From assembly GCA_011053245.1 (NCBI GenBank), contig DRGS01000092.1, positions 1-20,650 of the forward strand: a stretch of 20,650 nucleotides of DNA. Reading direction: 5' to 3'. The notes beneath the pieces were generated by a model. It was not told where the DNA came from. It worked only from the letters and a program-made list of their open reading frames with translations, and searched no databases. The DNA comes from Phycisphaerales bacterium (GTDB lineage: Bacteria > Planctomycetota > Phycisphaerae > Sedimentisphaerales > Anaerohalosphaeraceae). The number at the start of each line of letters is the position of its first letter. The stretch's first letter is position 1. This document shows positions 1-7,297 of the stretch, piece after piece. A program made the position numbers and the translations under genes.

Positions 1-2
1 AA

Positions 3-668
3 ACTGCCAGACTTAAGAGGTCTCATTCTAAATCTTCTTCATTATCACTACTTAACAAAAATGAAAGAACTTTCCTGGATTTCATGTCGCTCAACGAGTA
101 TGAGCCTGTGTATATCACCTTCTCCCGAATGAACAATCCCTCTCCTGGAACACAGAAAAGGATAATAAAGAGTCTCACGAAAAAAGGTTTTATCGAATCT
201 GAGCGGATCCGATCGAGCAGGTCTTTTGTTCGTTACGCATATATACTCGAAAAAGGCTGGCAGTTTTTGCGAAAGCAATCCAAATGCAAGTCGTTGGGAG
301 GAGGATCTGCACACAGATGTATTTCCCGGGACAAGCAGCGTTATGATTTAAAGAAAGGCGCTGAAGAATCTGTCTGTGGTGCACCAATACCAGGCTCAGC
401 TGGATTTGGTGATGTGCTTTCAAAAATTAACGGTTCACTTCATTGCACAGAGGTAGTCATTACCTGTTTCAGCAATATCACTTCGCATGTAAAATCATGT
501 TTTATTGAATCTGATTCTATAAAGACCCTTACTTTTCTGACCTGTCTTAAATCGGATCATGACAGGATCAAAGAACAGATCATGACCGACCCTGAACTGG
601 TTTTCTTTATTAATCGCATAAACTTTATGACAGTAGATAAAATATTAAAGGAGTTATACGGAAAATGA
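3..668 (+). CDS. Winged-helix DNA-binding-like protein, 5' end outside window
   Basis: The frame is open from the left edge (first full codon at 3) to the stop at 666-668. The first ATG in frame is at 84, but the residues before it (LSLLNKNERTFLDFM) continue naturally as the first helix of a winged-helix fold. Next come a helix around YEPVYITFSRMNN, a recognition-type helix SPGTQKRIIKSLTKKGFIE and a wing ending in LEKGWQFL. The ATG at 84 would cut through that first helix, so the real start is probably left of the window. The pattern resembles MarR-like regulators. The C-terminal 110 residues are not recognised. The stop overlaps the next start by 4 bases (ATGA), so it belongs to the operon and may control it. 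The regulatory role is inferred. Confidence 0.6.
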   Translation, partial: TARLKRSHSKSSSLSLLNKNERTFLDFMSLNEYEPVYITFSRMNNPSPGTQKRIIKSLTKKGFIESERIRSSRSFVRYAYILEKGWQFLRKQSKCKSLGGGSAHRCISRDKQRYDLKKGAEESVCGAPIPGSAGFGDVLSKINGSLHCTEVVITCFSNITSHVKSCFIESDSIKTLTFLTCLKSDHDRIKEQIMTDPELVFFINRINFMTVDKILKELYGK

Positions 669-961
669 AATCAGCGAAAATATTATTAGTAACACTCTTG
701 TTTGTGACATTAATCAATGCCGTCAGGCTGGGTGATACTTATCCGTTACCAAGGGTCTTGCCGTTTATGCATGGCATGTCAGCCAGTAAATACGATCTCG
801 CAGGGATAATTATGCTAATCATTTTTTTCTGGGGCACCAATCGTCTTCGCAAAAACAGAAAAAAAACAAAACACCATAAATCCCGCAACCCAAAATATGA
901 AGACAATCGAACCGGCAGTGATAGATACAAAAACAATTATGATAACAGGTACAGACAATAA
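665..961 (+). CDS. Small two-helix membrane protein, unknown function
   Basis: This 98-residue protein is not recognised. The N-terminus (AKILLVTLLFVTLINA) is a signal peptide or first membrane helix. A second hydrophobic segment lies near residues 46-58 (LAGIIMLIIFFWG). The last 40 residues are very basic and polar, rich in Lys, Arg, Asn and Tyr, and probably lie in the cytoplasm. The start overlaps the previous stop as ATGA, which indicates translational coupling. Its place between a winged-helix gene and the VWA/FHA/tubulin-like genes suggests that it is a membrane partner of that machine, but nothing in the sequence proves this. Confidence 0.75.
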   Translation: MKSAKILLVTLLFVTLINAVRLGDTYPLPRVLPFMHGMSASKYDLAGIIMLIIFFWGTNRLRKNRKKTKHHKSRNPKYEDNRTGSDRYKNNYDNRYRQ

Positions 962-980
962 AATATAAGGAGTATGAGAT

Positions 981-1271
981 ATGGCAAAGATTCCAAGAAA
1001 TTATAAACAGTTCAGGAATCAACCTGCGTTTTACCGCCCGCCGCGAAAACCAAGATTTGAATTTCGATGGGCTATCGTACTTGTTCCGCTTGCCCTCATT
1101 TTTGCTACATGGGTGCTTAACAGCATAAGACCCATTATAGGATGGGATGACATAATGGATCTTTTGGCGGTGAAGGGAGGCCGCCAGAGATATAGTATGC
1201 TTGCCATTTTGGGCCTTACCTGCTTGGGTTACCTAACAATAAAACGAATTGTCGAAAACGACAGAAAATAG
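981..1271 (+). CDS. Small two-helix membrane protein, unknown function
   Basis: This 96-residue protein has a basic, aromatic N-terminal tail of about 28 residues (KIPRNYKQFRNQPAFYRPPRK). A membrane helix follows near WAIVLVPLALIFATWVL, then a short loop containing DDIMDLLAVKGG, and a second hydrophobic segment (MLAILGLTCLGYLTI) close to the C-terminus. An AAGGAG ribosome site at about 967-972 fixes the ATG at 981. It lies 19 bases after the preceding small membrane protein gene and 30 before the VWA gene, within the same operon. Its layout differs from the preceding protein: the basic tail is N-terminal here and C-terminal there. The function is unknown. Confidence 0.75.
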   Translation: MAKIPRNYKQFRNQPAFYRPPRKPRFEFRWAIVLVPLALIFATWVLNSIRPIIGWDDIMDLLAVKGGRQRYSMLAILGLTCLGYLTIKRIVENDRK

Positions 1272-1301
1272 TAAACAAAAACTTTTTTAAGGAGCTGTAT
1301 C

Positions 1302-1961
1302 ATGAAAACAAAATTACTTTTCACAATTTTAGTTGTTCTGGCGGCAGCAACTGTTTTTGCCGAAGAAGAAAAGCTCAAATCCGAACCTTTCGCCTTGACG
1401 ATTATCTTCGACACAAGCTGGAGCACTGAACATGACAATAACACCTTCAAGTCCCTTGCCAGGCAGATAATCGCAAAACTAAGTCCCGGCGATTATTTAG
1501 AGGTTATCACAAGCCGTTCGGGCAAACCCAGACTTTGCGTAGCACAATTCATAAAATCCGGCACCCCTGAAGAAGTAAAAGGCATAACTTCCATTATTGA
1601 AAAGGTAAACAGCCAGTTCCTTTCAGATGCCAGCATTTCCAGCGCTGCCCATCTGGCTCTCAACCGTTTGAAGCAAACCAGTGAAAAAAACAGCTATGCT
1701 CATAAGGCAGTGATCATATTCAGTGATGGGAAGCTAAATGACAACGATGTGAAAAAACTAGAAAAACTCTATGCCGGGCTTGCTGAGAATAATATCCGTA
1801 TCTATATCACCGGAAGTTATTCTACCAATAAGAAACTCCTCATAGCTGCCAACCAGGGCAAGCTGACATTTTCACTGATCACAGAAGCCAATCCGGTTCT
1901 ATGGGTTCAGCAAAATAGAGGCTGTTTCTATAGCTGGCCAGGATCAATTGCGGAAAGATAA
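1302..1961 (+). CDS. Exported von Willebrand factor A (VWA) domain protein
   Basis: A Sec signal peptide (MKTKLLFTILVVLAAATVFA, cleaved before EEE) precedes a VWA domain at about residues 30-205. The metal-binding MIDAS start is clear: D37-T-S-W-S41 fits DxSxS. A later strand ending in IIFSDGKLND fits the SDG motif, and NIRIYITGSYS fits the next strand. The usual MIDAS threonine appears to be replaced by serine in the SISSAAHLAL segment. VWA domains bind metal and protein partners. An AAGGAG site lies 8 bases before ATG 1302. The last 16 or so residues do not look like VWA sequence, and the next frame continues more plausibly, so this gene and the FHA gene may be one broken or shifted gene. 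Confidence 0.85.
   Translation: MKTKLLFTILVVLAAATVFAEEEKLKSEPFALTIIFDTSWSTEHDNNTFKSLARQIIAKLSPGDYLEVITSRSGKPRLCVAQFIKSGTPEEVKGITSIIEKVNSQFLSDASISSAAHLALNRLKQTSEKNSYAHKAVIIFSDGKLNDNDVKKLEKLYAGLAENNIRIYITGSYSTNKKLLIAANQGKLTFSLITEANPVLWVQQNRGCFYSWPGSIAER
1879..1961 (+). other. Frame junction between the VWA and FHA reading frames
   Basis: The VWA frame stops at 1961, while the FHA frame is open from 1879. At 1911-1920 the run CAAAATAGAG lets one extra A explain the split. With three A instead of four, the VWA product would read ...LWVQQ-IEAVSIAGQDQL and continue into the FHA protein with no stop. The candidate start of the separate FHA protein is only TTG (1948), with a modest AGGA four bases upstream. 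The cause could be a real frameshift mutation, an assembly error or programmed +1 frameshifting. The sequence alone does not decide between them. Confidence 0.5.
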
Positions 1962-2721
1962 CCCTCTCAAAGGCTTGGTTGATACTGCAAAAACCACAGC
2001 AGGAACTACCAGATATAACATTGAGACACATTTTGATTCAAAAGTCTCGATATCTCCGGAATCGCAACAAGAGCCTGAAACTTTAGCAGATATTCCACCT
2101 GAGCCTGTTCAGAAGATGGTTGTAGAGATCCTGCCTGAATTAGATGAATTACCTGTCGAGGAAACTATCGCAAGAGTTATTTCCGAACCTGAATCCTTTC
2201 AGGGTAAGCCCAAAAAACCTTTAAGCAAAGCAGTATTCTGGATTTGCTTAGCTGCTATGATATTAGCAATCCTCCTGGGTTTATTCTTTTTCTTTGGCAT
2301 CAAAAATGCCAGGCAGTGGAAAAACAAGGTAAGCGCAAAACTAAGGGGATCGCAAAAGAAAAGGCCGTCAACGCTTGTTGCCAAATTCAACGGCCAGTCA
2401 TATCAACTTGGAAATCCTGACAGGTTAAACACTATTAATATCGGTAGCGGTCTAGGCAATACTGTCAGGATCCCGGATAAATCCATCAGTGACAAACATG
2501 TAAAGATCTATAGAAAAGGCAGCAATCTCATGCTGCAAAACATCGGCACTACCCCTATCGCTGTCAACAACTCACAATTAAAACCCAGAGGCAGACAGCG
2601 ACTTGTTATACCATCTGTCATCCAGCTAAATGACAAAACCAGGATCAATCTGATGTTTTTGAAACCAACAACAAATTCCCCGGAAAACAGGAGTACTCAA
2701 AATGAAATCGAAAACAGATGA
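1948..2721 (+). CDS. Membrane-anchored FHA-domain protein
   Basis: From the TTG at 1948 this gives 257 residues. About 90 acidic, Pro-rich residues come first, then one membrane helix (97-117, WICLAAMILAILLGLFFFFG) followed by Lys/Arg-rich sequence that predicts a cytoplasmic C-terminus. An FHA domain occupies about 143-240. FHA domains bind phosphothreonine. The SxxH motif is present (S181-D-K-H184), but the usual Arg of the GR motif is Ser here (I-G-S), so phosphothreonine binding may be weak or lost. The predicted topology puts the 90-residue N-terminus outside the cell, yet this frame has no signal peptide. That makes more sense if it is the second half of the preceding VWA protein. It overlaps the VWA gene by 14 bases and the tubulin-like gene by 20. 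Confidence 0.75.
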   Translation: MRKDNPLKGLVDTAKTTAGTTRYNIETHFDSKVSISPESQQEPETLADIPPEPVQKMVVEILPELDELPVEETIARVISEPESFQGKPKKPLSKAVFWICLAAMILAILLGLFFFFGIKNARQWKNKVSAKLRGSQKKRPSTLVAKFNGQSYQLGNPDRLNTINIGSGLGNTVRIPDKSISDKHVKIYRKGSNLMLQNIGTTPIAVNNSQLKPRGRQRLVIPSVIQLNDKTRINLMFLKPTTNSPENRSTQNEIENR

Positions 2722-5539
2722 CAAAAAAGGCGTAAGAGAAATTGTCAGTTGCATTGATATTATACTTGGCTCAGCGGTCAAAGTGGTTCATACGGTTTAC
2801 ACTCAGTGTGTCCTGCAATCCGGCCTTGATCCGAAGTGCCAGGGCAAATCCCTTGTATTTGATTATACAGACAAGCTCCCTGCCGGATTGATCTCTTCGC
2901 TTGGCCATTTTGGCAGTGAGATTGCCAAAGAGAACTTTGTCCCTGCACTCTTTCCGCAAGACCAGGCGTCACTTGCAGAGGCAGAGAAAAAAGGCCTTCT
3001 TGAGGTCATGGATGAGAACTGGCATCACGACCCGGGTGTGATTCAGGATAACGGAGGCGCTTCCGGTGAACCGCGTATAGGATATGTACTGGCGGCATTG
3101 AACGAAGAAGCCATCAGCAACAAGCTTTGCAAGTGTATTCAGAAAACCGTAGACCACATTGAATATCTGAAAAAAGCTCGCAGGGGCATCAGAGAAAGCA
3201 CCCAGCAGTCCCGAATAGTTGTTCGCTTGATATTCTCCACCGCCGGAGCTACCGGCAGCGGCTCTGTCCACAGGTTCCTGGATAGGATTGTTCAATCCTG
3301 TGCGAAGCAAGCTGGTGTACAAGCCAAAATCATTGTCAGTGTCCTCTGCCGTGGTAACTTATCTACCCAAAACTGTCAAAGGTCCGACCTGAATGAATTA
3401 GTTACCCTCAAAATCCTGCGGGCAAAAGGTACCGGAGCCTATGTAAACCCTGCCACAGGCGTTATCGAGCAAGTTCCTTTTGATCGTATGGAGATGTTTT
3501 CCAATATCAATCCTAACGGTAATATTGGCACTATTGATCGGCTTCTTTGTCATCAGGGTCATCTGGACCATTTTATTCGAAACACCCCCGGTGGCCGCAA
3601 TCTCCTGGAGCGTCTATGCGATATCGAGACATGGAAATACAATGAATATCAGGATCCAAAGTGTATTTACACAGCTTCCACATCCTCTATCAGCAGAGAT
3701 AGCAGCAGAGTTATCAATTATTGCAACAATATAGCAAGTTCATGCTTTGCCGAAAGCTGTCTGGCTGAAGCTGACTTCGATAAAGTTCTAAACGATTCCG
3801 CTTCCCTTGCCAGAACCATGAAAATTATTGAGTCTGAAGAGGAAAATCAGCTTAGCAGGGACATCCTGCAACCGCAGGAACTTATTGGTGAGACTGTCTG
3901 TGACAGAGCCCTGGCAAGTTTGAAAGACCGGACAGGCAAAACTTCAGGTTTGAGCAAAGCAAATCTTTTACAGGACATTGTAAACACAATTTTAAGTACA
4001 GACATCCAAACTTTTTTTGAGCCAATAATGAGGGGGCAGGCTCAAAATCACTTGCACTCTGCGATGAAAGCCCTGGAAAAACACATCAGTCATCTGATGC
4101 GAAGTCCCCTTGGCCTCTCGGAGGCTCTGCAATTGCTACGGTTCCTGAAATTATCTGCTGAAAGATCCCTACAGGTTCTCTTAGAGAAAAATAATGAGCT
4201 TCAGGATTCCATCCAGCCTCACCAGGAAATTTTTGCCGAAGCCTCAGACAGGATTCAGCATATTCAAAAACTTAACCCGGTCTTACGACTTCCACATCTT
4301 ATTCAACTGCGTAGTGTTATATCTGTCATTGAAGATTCCGGCTGTGCCTTAATCAGCTTTAACCTGGAGCAGTTGGCCTGTAATATCGCTGTCCAAGATG
4401 TCCTTATGCCCCTGATAGAGTCTATGGACAAACAGATCGGGCATCTGTTGGCAACAATCCATAAACTGGAGCAAATCAGTCAACACAGCAGGAACCAAGC
4501 CCAGGTAATCGCCGACAACTCCACGGTCTTCCAGGCCCCGAATGGCTACGAAATCTCAACTCCTGAATATCTGAAAGGTTTTATTGCCGGTTATATACAA
4601 CAATGCGGCGGACAGGAAAAGTTCATTGAGCAGATAAGAACATTGTTCCTGAATAAATATCATACTTTTGCGGTACTGACAGAATCTTCTATGAATGAAA
4701 TAAGCCGCATTTTTTGCGGGCTTTGTAATTCTATCTTTGAGCCGGTGGTAAAAAGTAAGGATGTAATCGGCGAATTCATGCGTATTCATCCTGATCCTGA
4801 AGTCCGCAAAGAAATCTTCACACAACTCATTCAGCAAAGTCAGGGAAGGCTTCCTACCGAAGGTGAGGCTACCAAAGAAATCCACTGGATCAAGGCTGCC
4901 AATGTTCCTTCTGAAAAACATGTTGAGCCGATACGAATACTCCTTGAAAGCCTCGACAGAAAATCCAATAAATGGGAAATCGCAGTCAATCCGGATATTG
5001 ACAACTTTAACATTGTGCAGTTTAGGGGTGACATTTCATTTACACCGTCCATCAATCGTCTGGAACTTCCGGATACCCCTGATAGCTGGAAAAAGCTTAT
5101 CGATGTAGGAGTTTATCCCGCCTGTGCTATCATGGTCGGCCCGAATCCCACTGACAGGCAACTTAAGCGTGTGCTGGTCAAGGCCATTGTCACAGAGTTG
5201 CTCGGCGTCAATGATAAAGGCTTTACCTGTCAATCCTTTACCGGCAAGACACTTGCTTTAGGCGCTGACTATGAGTCTGTAGCATCAAGTCTTCGCTGTA
5301 ATTTCCGTGAACTGGTATTTATCGAATCGACCTTTGCCCGAAACCTTGTCATTGTTGAAGAACAAGTCATGACCAAACTCAATGACCTTCTCTCTATGCT
5401 TTGCAAAGAAAGTGCAGAACAGGATAGACGGTTTTCTTTAATTGATGAAGCCGCAGTTAACGAATGCCTGGTACAGGCTGACTTGCTTTTGCCCAGGCTT
5501 CGAAGGCTTCGTAAAACAGCCAAAAGGCTATCGGAATGA
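2702..5539 (+). CDS. Tubulin/FtsZ-like GTPase family protein, 945 residues
   Basis: Residues 1 to about 300 look like a divergent tubulin/FtsZ nucleotide-binding domain. The key signature is the T4 glycine loop, A181-G-A-T-G-S-G-S188, after the hydrophobic strand RLIFST. A degenerate T1 loop lies near 19-27 (DIILGSAVKV), and the segment 122-133 (GEPRIGYVLAAL) also fits large bacterial tubulin-like proteins. A helix near 228-240 (SDLNELVTLKILRA) would supply base contacts. The remaining 600 or so residues are mostly helical and not recognised. The length is about twice that of FtsZ and suits the large Tubulin_2-type families. AGGAG at 2689-2693 supports ATG 2702. Such families are known to co-occur with VWA proteins. 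The role here (filament, membrane remodelling or conflict switch) is inference. Confidence 0.8.
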   Translation: MKSKTDDKKGVREIVSCIDIILGSAVKVVHTVYTQCVLQSGLDPKCQGKSLVFDYTDKLPAGLISSLGHFGSEIAKENFVPALFPQDQASLAEAEKKGLLEVMDENWHHDPGVIQDNGGASGEPRIGYVLAALNEEAISNKLCKCIQKTVDHIEYLKKARRGIRESTQQSRIVVRLIFSTAGATGSGSVHRFLDRIVQSCAKQAGVQAKIIVSVLCRGNLSTQNCQRSDLNELVTLKILRAKGTGAYVNPATGVIEQVPFDRMEMFSNINPNGNIGTIDRLLCHQGHLDHFIRNTPGGRNLLERLCDIETWKYNEYQDPKCIYTASTSSISRDSSRVINYCNNIASSCFAESCLAEADFDKVLNDSASLARTMKIIESEEENQLSRDILQPQELIGETVCDRALASLKDRTGKTSGLSKANLLQDIVNTILSTDIQTFFEPIMRGQAQNHLHSAMKALEKHISHLMRSPLGLSEALQLLRFLKLSAERSLQVLLEKNNELQDSIQPHQEIFAEASDRIQHIQKLNPVLRLPHLIQLRSVISVIEDSGCALISFNLEQLACNIAVQDVLMPLIESMDKQIGHLLATIHKLEQISQHSRNQAQVIADNSTVFQAPNGYEISTPEYLKGFIAGYIQQCGGQEKFIEQIRTLFLNKYHTFAVLTESSMNEISRIFCGLCNSIFEPVVKSKDVIGEFMRIHPDPEVRKEIFTQLIQQSQGRLPTEGEATKEIHWIKAANVPSEKHVEPIRILLESLDRKSNKWEIAVNPDIDNFNIVQFRGDISFTPSINRLELPDTPDSWKKLIDVGVYPACAIMVGPNPTDRQLKRVLVKAIVTELLGVNDKGFTCQSFTGKTLALGADYESVASSLRCNFRELVFIESTFARNLVIVEEQVMTKLNDLLSMLCKESAEQDRRFSLIDEAAVNECLVQADLLLPRLRRLRKTAKRLSE

Positions 5540-6480
5540 AATCAAGATACATCAAATTACCCAATGGTAAACTGAAAAGATGTTCACCTGACAAGCTTAA
5601 GCTTTTCTTGGCTCAGAACGCACATTTGGCCTCAGTGAATGAGGAAATCTTTGATTTTGCAATAAAGCAGGCTTCCGGCAAAGATATGACCAGATACGAT
5701 ACCGATACATTTGATATAGACAAGCTTGCTGGCTATGAGATCGTGCTCTGTGGAGCCGGCTCTGTTGGCAGCCATTTGCTCTATTGTCTTGGCCCGGCAA
5801 AACTAATAACCAATATTATTGACCCCAAGGATGTCGAGCTTAAACATACTTATGGCGGCAGAACAATCTATGACCCGACACTGATTGGCCTTCCCAAGGT
5901 TGAAGCTATGAAACGTAAGCTCGAACGAGATTTCTTGGGAACAAAAGTAAACCCACTGCCCTTTGATGTCGGCGAGATACCCGCCAAAGAACTCCAAGCT
6001 ATGTTCGCAAGGCCATTGGTTGTCATCTCAGCCATTGATGACCCAAAACAAATACTCAGAATAAGTGATCTTGCCTATCCGATGGTGGAATTTATTCAGG
6101 TAGCGATGCACGCCGGTGCTAAGAGTGGCCATATCGCTGTATCAATACCTTTTGTCACACCCTGTCTGCGTTGCACACTTGATATTAAAGATTCCAGTGA
6201 TATCCACCAACTCCACAGTGAGTCTGCTAATAGCTGGGACATTATGACTGTCGCTCAGCAAGCAGCAAGAATCGCTGTCGACATTATGTACAGCAAAGTT
6301 ACCGGCCAGGAAATCACACGATGGGATACTTCAAAGAATCTTATTTACATTGCAAACACAAGACAACAATTAAGCCCGGACGGTCCGGGTATACATTTTG
6401 AGAGCAGCCAGAGGCGGCCTGGTTGCCCCGTATGCAATTCGAGTAATATTCCGCCAGAAAGGAGATATCCAGATGAATAG
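5536..6480 (+). CDS. ThiF/E1-like adenylating enzyme
   Basis: This 314-residue protein has the E1/ThiF/MoeB fold. The Rossmann glycine motif is G73-A-G-S-V-G78, an acidic residue ends the next strand (IIDPKDVE), and a conserved-type Arg-Lys segment lies near R109 and K121 (GGRT...GLPKVEA). Two CxxC pairs, C210/C213 and C297/C300, fit the zinc site of this superfamily. Members activate the C-terminus of ubiquitin-like or sulfur-carrier proteins by adenylation. I see no cysteine between the zinc pairs in the usual thioester position, so it may only adenylate. No partner ending in Gly-Gly is visible nearby. The first 65 residues form an extra N-terminal region. The start overlaps the tubulin-like stop as ATGA, indicating coupled expression. 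Confidence 0.85.
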   Translation: MKSRYIKLPNGKLKRCSPDKLKLFLAQNAHLASVNEEIFDFAIKQASGKDMTRYDTDTFDIDKLAGYEIVLCGAGSVGSHLLYCLGPAKLITNIIDPKDVELKHTYGGRTIYDPTLIGLPKVEAMKRKLERDFLGTKVNPLPFDVGEIPAKELQAMFARPLVVISAIDDPKQILRISDLAYPMVEFIQVAMHAGAKSGHIAVSIPFVTPCLRCTLDIKDSSDIHQLHSESANSWDIMTVAQQAARIAVDIMYSKVTGQEITRWDTSKNLIYIANTRQQLSPDGPGIHFESSQRRPGCPVCNSSNIPPERRYPDE

Positions 6481-6748
6481 TAATAGTTTAGCAATTGCTG
6501 GTCAAACCGGCAGGTTCACAAGTCAGGCAATGCAGATAGCCCGGCCAAGTCCTGCCTCTCCTCTGGTACTGCAAAAGTTCATGCAGTTGCTTGCCGAGTT
6601 GAATCACAAAGTAGACACCTTGTCAACCAGAGCACCTCAGCAGGTACAGGTCAGGCATGTTGAATCCAGGCAGGTAGACGTTGAGTCACCGGCAAAAGTA
6701 CCTGAGAAAAAATTTGACCTGAAAAAGTTGAAAAATATTTTCGACTGA
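6473..6748 (+). CDS. Small operon protein, unknown function
   Basis: This 91-residue protein is not recognised. The start at ATG 6473 is favoured by AAAGGAG at 6459-6465 and overlaps the E1-like stop by 8 bases. An in-frame ATG at 6398 would lie deep inside the E1 gene. The N-terminal third is Ser/Ala/Gln-rich, a helix is likely near residues 30-50 (PLVLQKFMQLLAELNHKVDTL), and the tail is polar and basic (KFDLKKLKNIFD). It does not end in Gly-Gly, so it is not an obvious ubiquitin-like substrate for the adjacent enzyme. It could be an adaptor or tail-like partner of the tubulin-like protein, but that is only a guess from gene order. Confidence 0.75.
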   Translation: MNSNSLAIAGQTGRFTSQAMQIARPSPASPLVLQKFMQLLAELNHKVDTLSTRAPQQVQVRHVESRQVDVESPAKVPEKKFDLKKLKNIFD

Positions 6749-6756
6749 CACAAGCA

Positions 6757-6787
6757 GGCAGAGAGAGGCTATAAGTCTCTCTCTGTC
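6757..6787 (+). promoter_or_regulatory. Intergenic RNA hairpin within the operon
   Basis: A perfect 9-base inverted repeat (CAGAGAGAG at 6759-6767, CTCTCTCTG at 6777-6785) with a 9-base loop lies between the two 91-residue genes. One G-U and one G-C pair extend the stem. No run of T follows, so it is more likely an mRNA stability or partial attenuation element than a full terminator. The next gene starts 33 bases downstream with its own AAAAGGAG site. Confidence 0.5.
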
Positions 6788-6820
6788 AATCTATGTAAAA
6801 TTTAGAAAAGGAGCAAAACT

Positions 6821-7096
6821 ATGGCTAAACAAGAAAAGTCAAAGCCAGTCAAGACCTTCCGTGCTGGCGGCATCCAGGCAAGTGTCTGGAGAGACGAAAC
6901 GGAAAAGGACGGACAGACTGTAATTCAGCATTCTGTGCGAATCCAAAAGCAATTTCGCAAGGAAGACGGCAGCTATGCTGATACCCAGTATTACTTCCAG
7001 GATGACCTGCCAAAGTTAGTCCTCGTAGCTCAGAAAGCGTTTGAGTTCATCTCGCTAAAGAGCCCCAAAGACACCGAAGAGTCTACACCCGGCTAA
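6821..7096 (+). CDS. Conserved-looking small protein (KTFRAGGIQASVW type)
   Basis: A 91-residue soluble protein. The core starts with KTFRAGGIQASVW, continues with probable strands (VIQHSVRIQKQF, YADTQYYF), and ends in a helix (DDLPKLVLVAQKAFEFISL). I recall short proteins of this style as common stand-alone genes in many bacteria, often near mobile DNA, but I cannot name the family or a function. AAAAGGAG at about 6807-6814 supports ATG 6821. It is the last gene before the terminator at 7130-7163 and is separated from the rest of the operon by a hairpin, so it may be expressed at a different level. The C-terminus is ...STPG, not Gly-Gly. Confidence 0.8.
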   Translation: MAKQEKSKPVKTFRAGGIQASVWRDETEKDGQTVIQHSVRIQKQFRKEDGSYADTQYYFQDDLPKLVLVAQKAFEFISLKSPKDTEESTPG

Positions 7097-7129
7097 GAAC
7101 TCAATAATTGAACTCCTCCTCTACCCAAC

Positions 7130-7163
7130 GGCCCGTTTGTGTTACGCACAGCGGGCCTTTTTA
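7130..7163 (+). terminator. Rho-independent terminator of the tubulin-like operon
   Basis: GGCCCG followed by TTTGTG pairs with CACAGCGGGCC across a short TTACG loop, with one or two mismatches or G-U pairs, and is followed directly by TTTTT. It lies 34 bases after the last operon stop codon. Confidence 0.85.
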
Positions 7164-7297
7164 ATATCATTGAGTCCTACGCAAGTTATTGAAGAACACT
7201 GAAAATGTATCAACAAGAAACCATTTTAATGAAATTCTGTGGTGTTGCAGAAATCATCAACTAATAAGTTCGAAATATGCGGCATAGCAAGATTCTC

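Noticed and set aside
6398..6472. Upstream ATG for the small protein after the E1-like gene
   Set aside because: It would start 83 bases inside the E1 gene without a ribosome site, whereas ATG 6473 has AAAGGAG at the right distance.
6473..7096. Ubiquitin-like partners for the E1-like enzyme
   Set aside because: Neither 91-residue protein ends in Gly-Gly or shows a clear beta-grasp pattern by eye, so I do not call either one a modifier.
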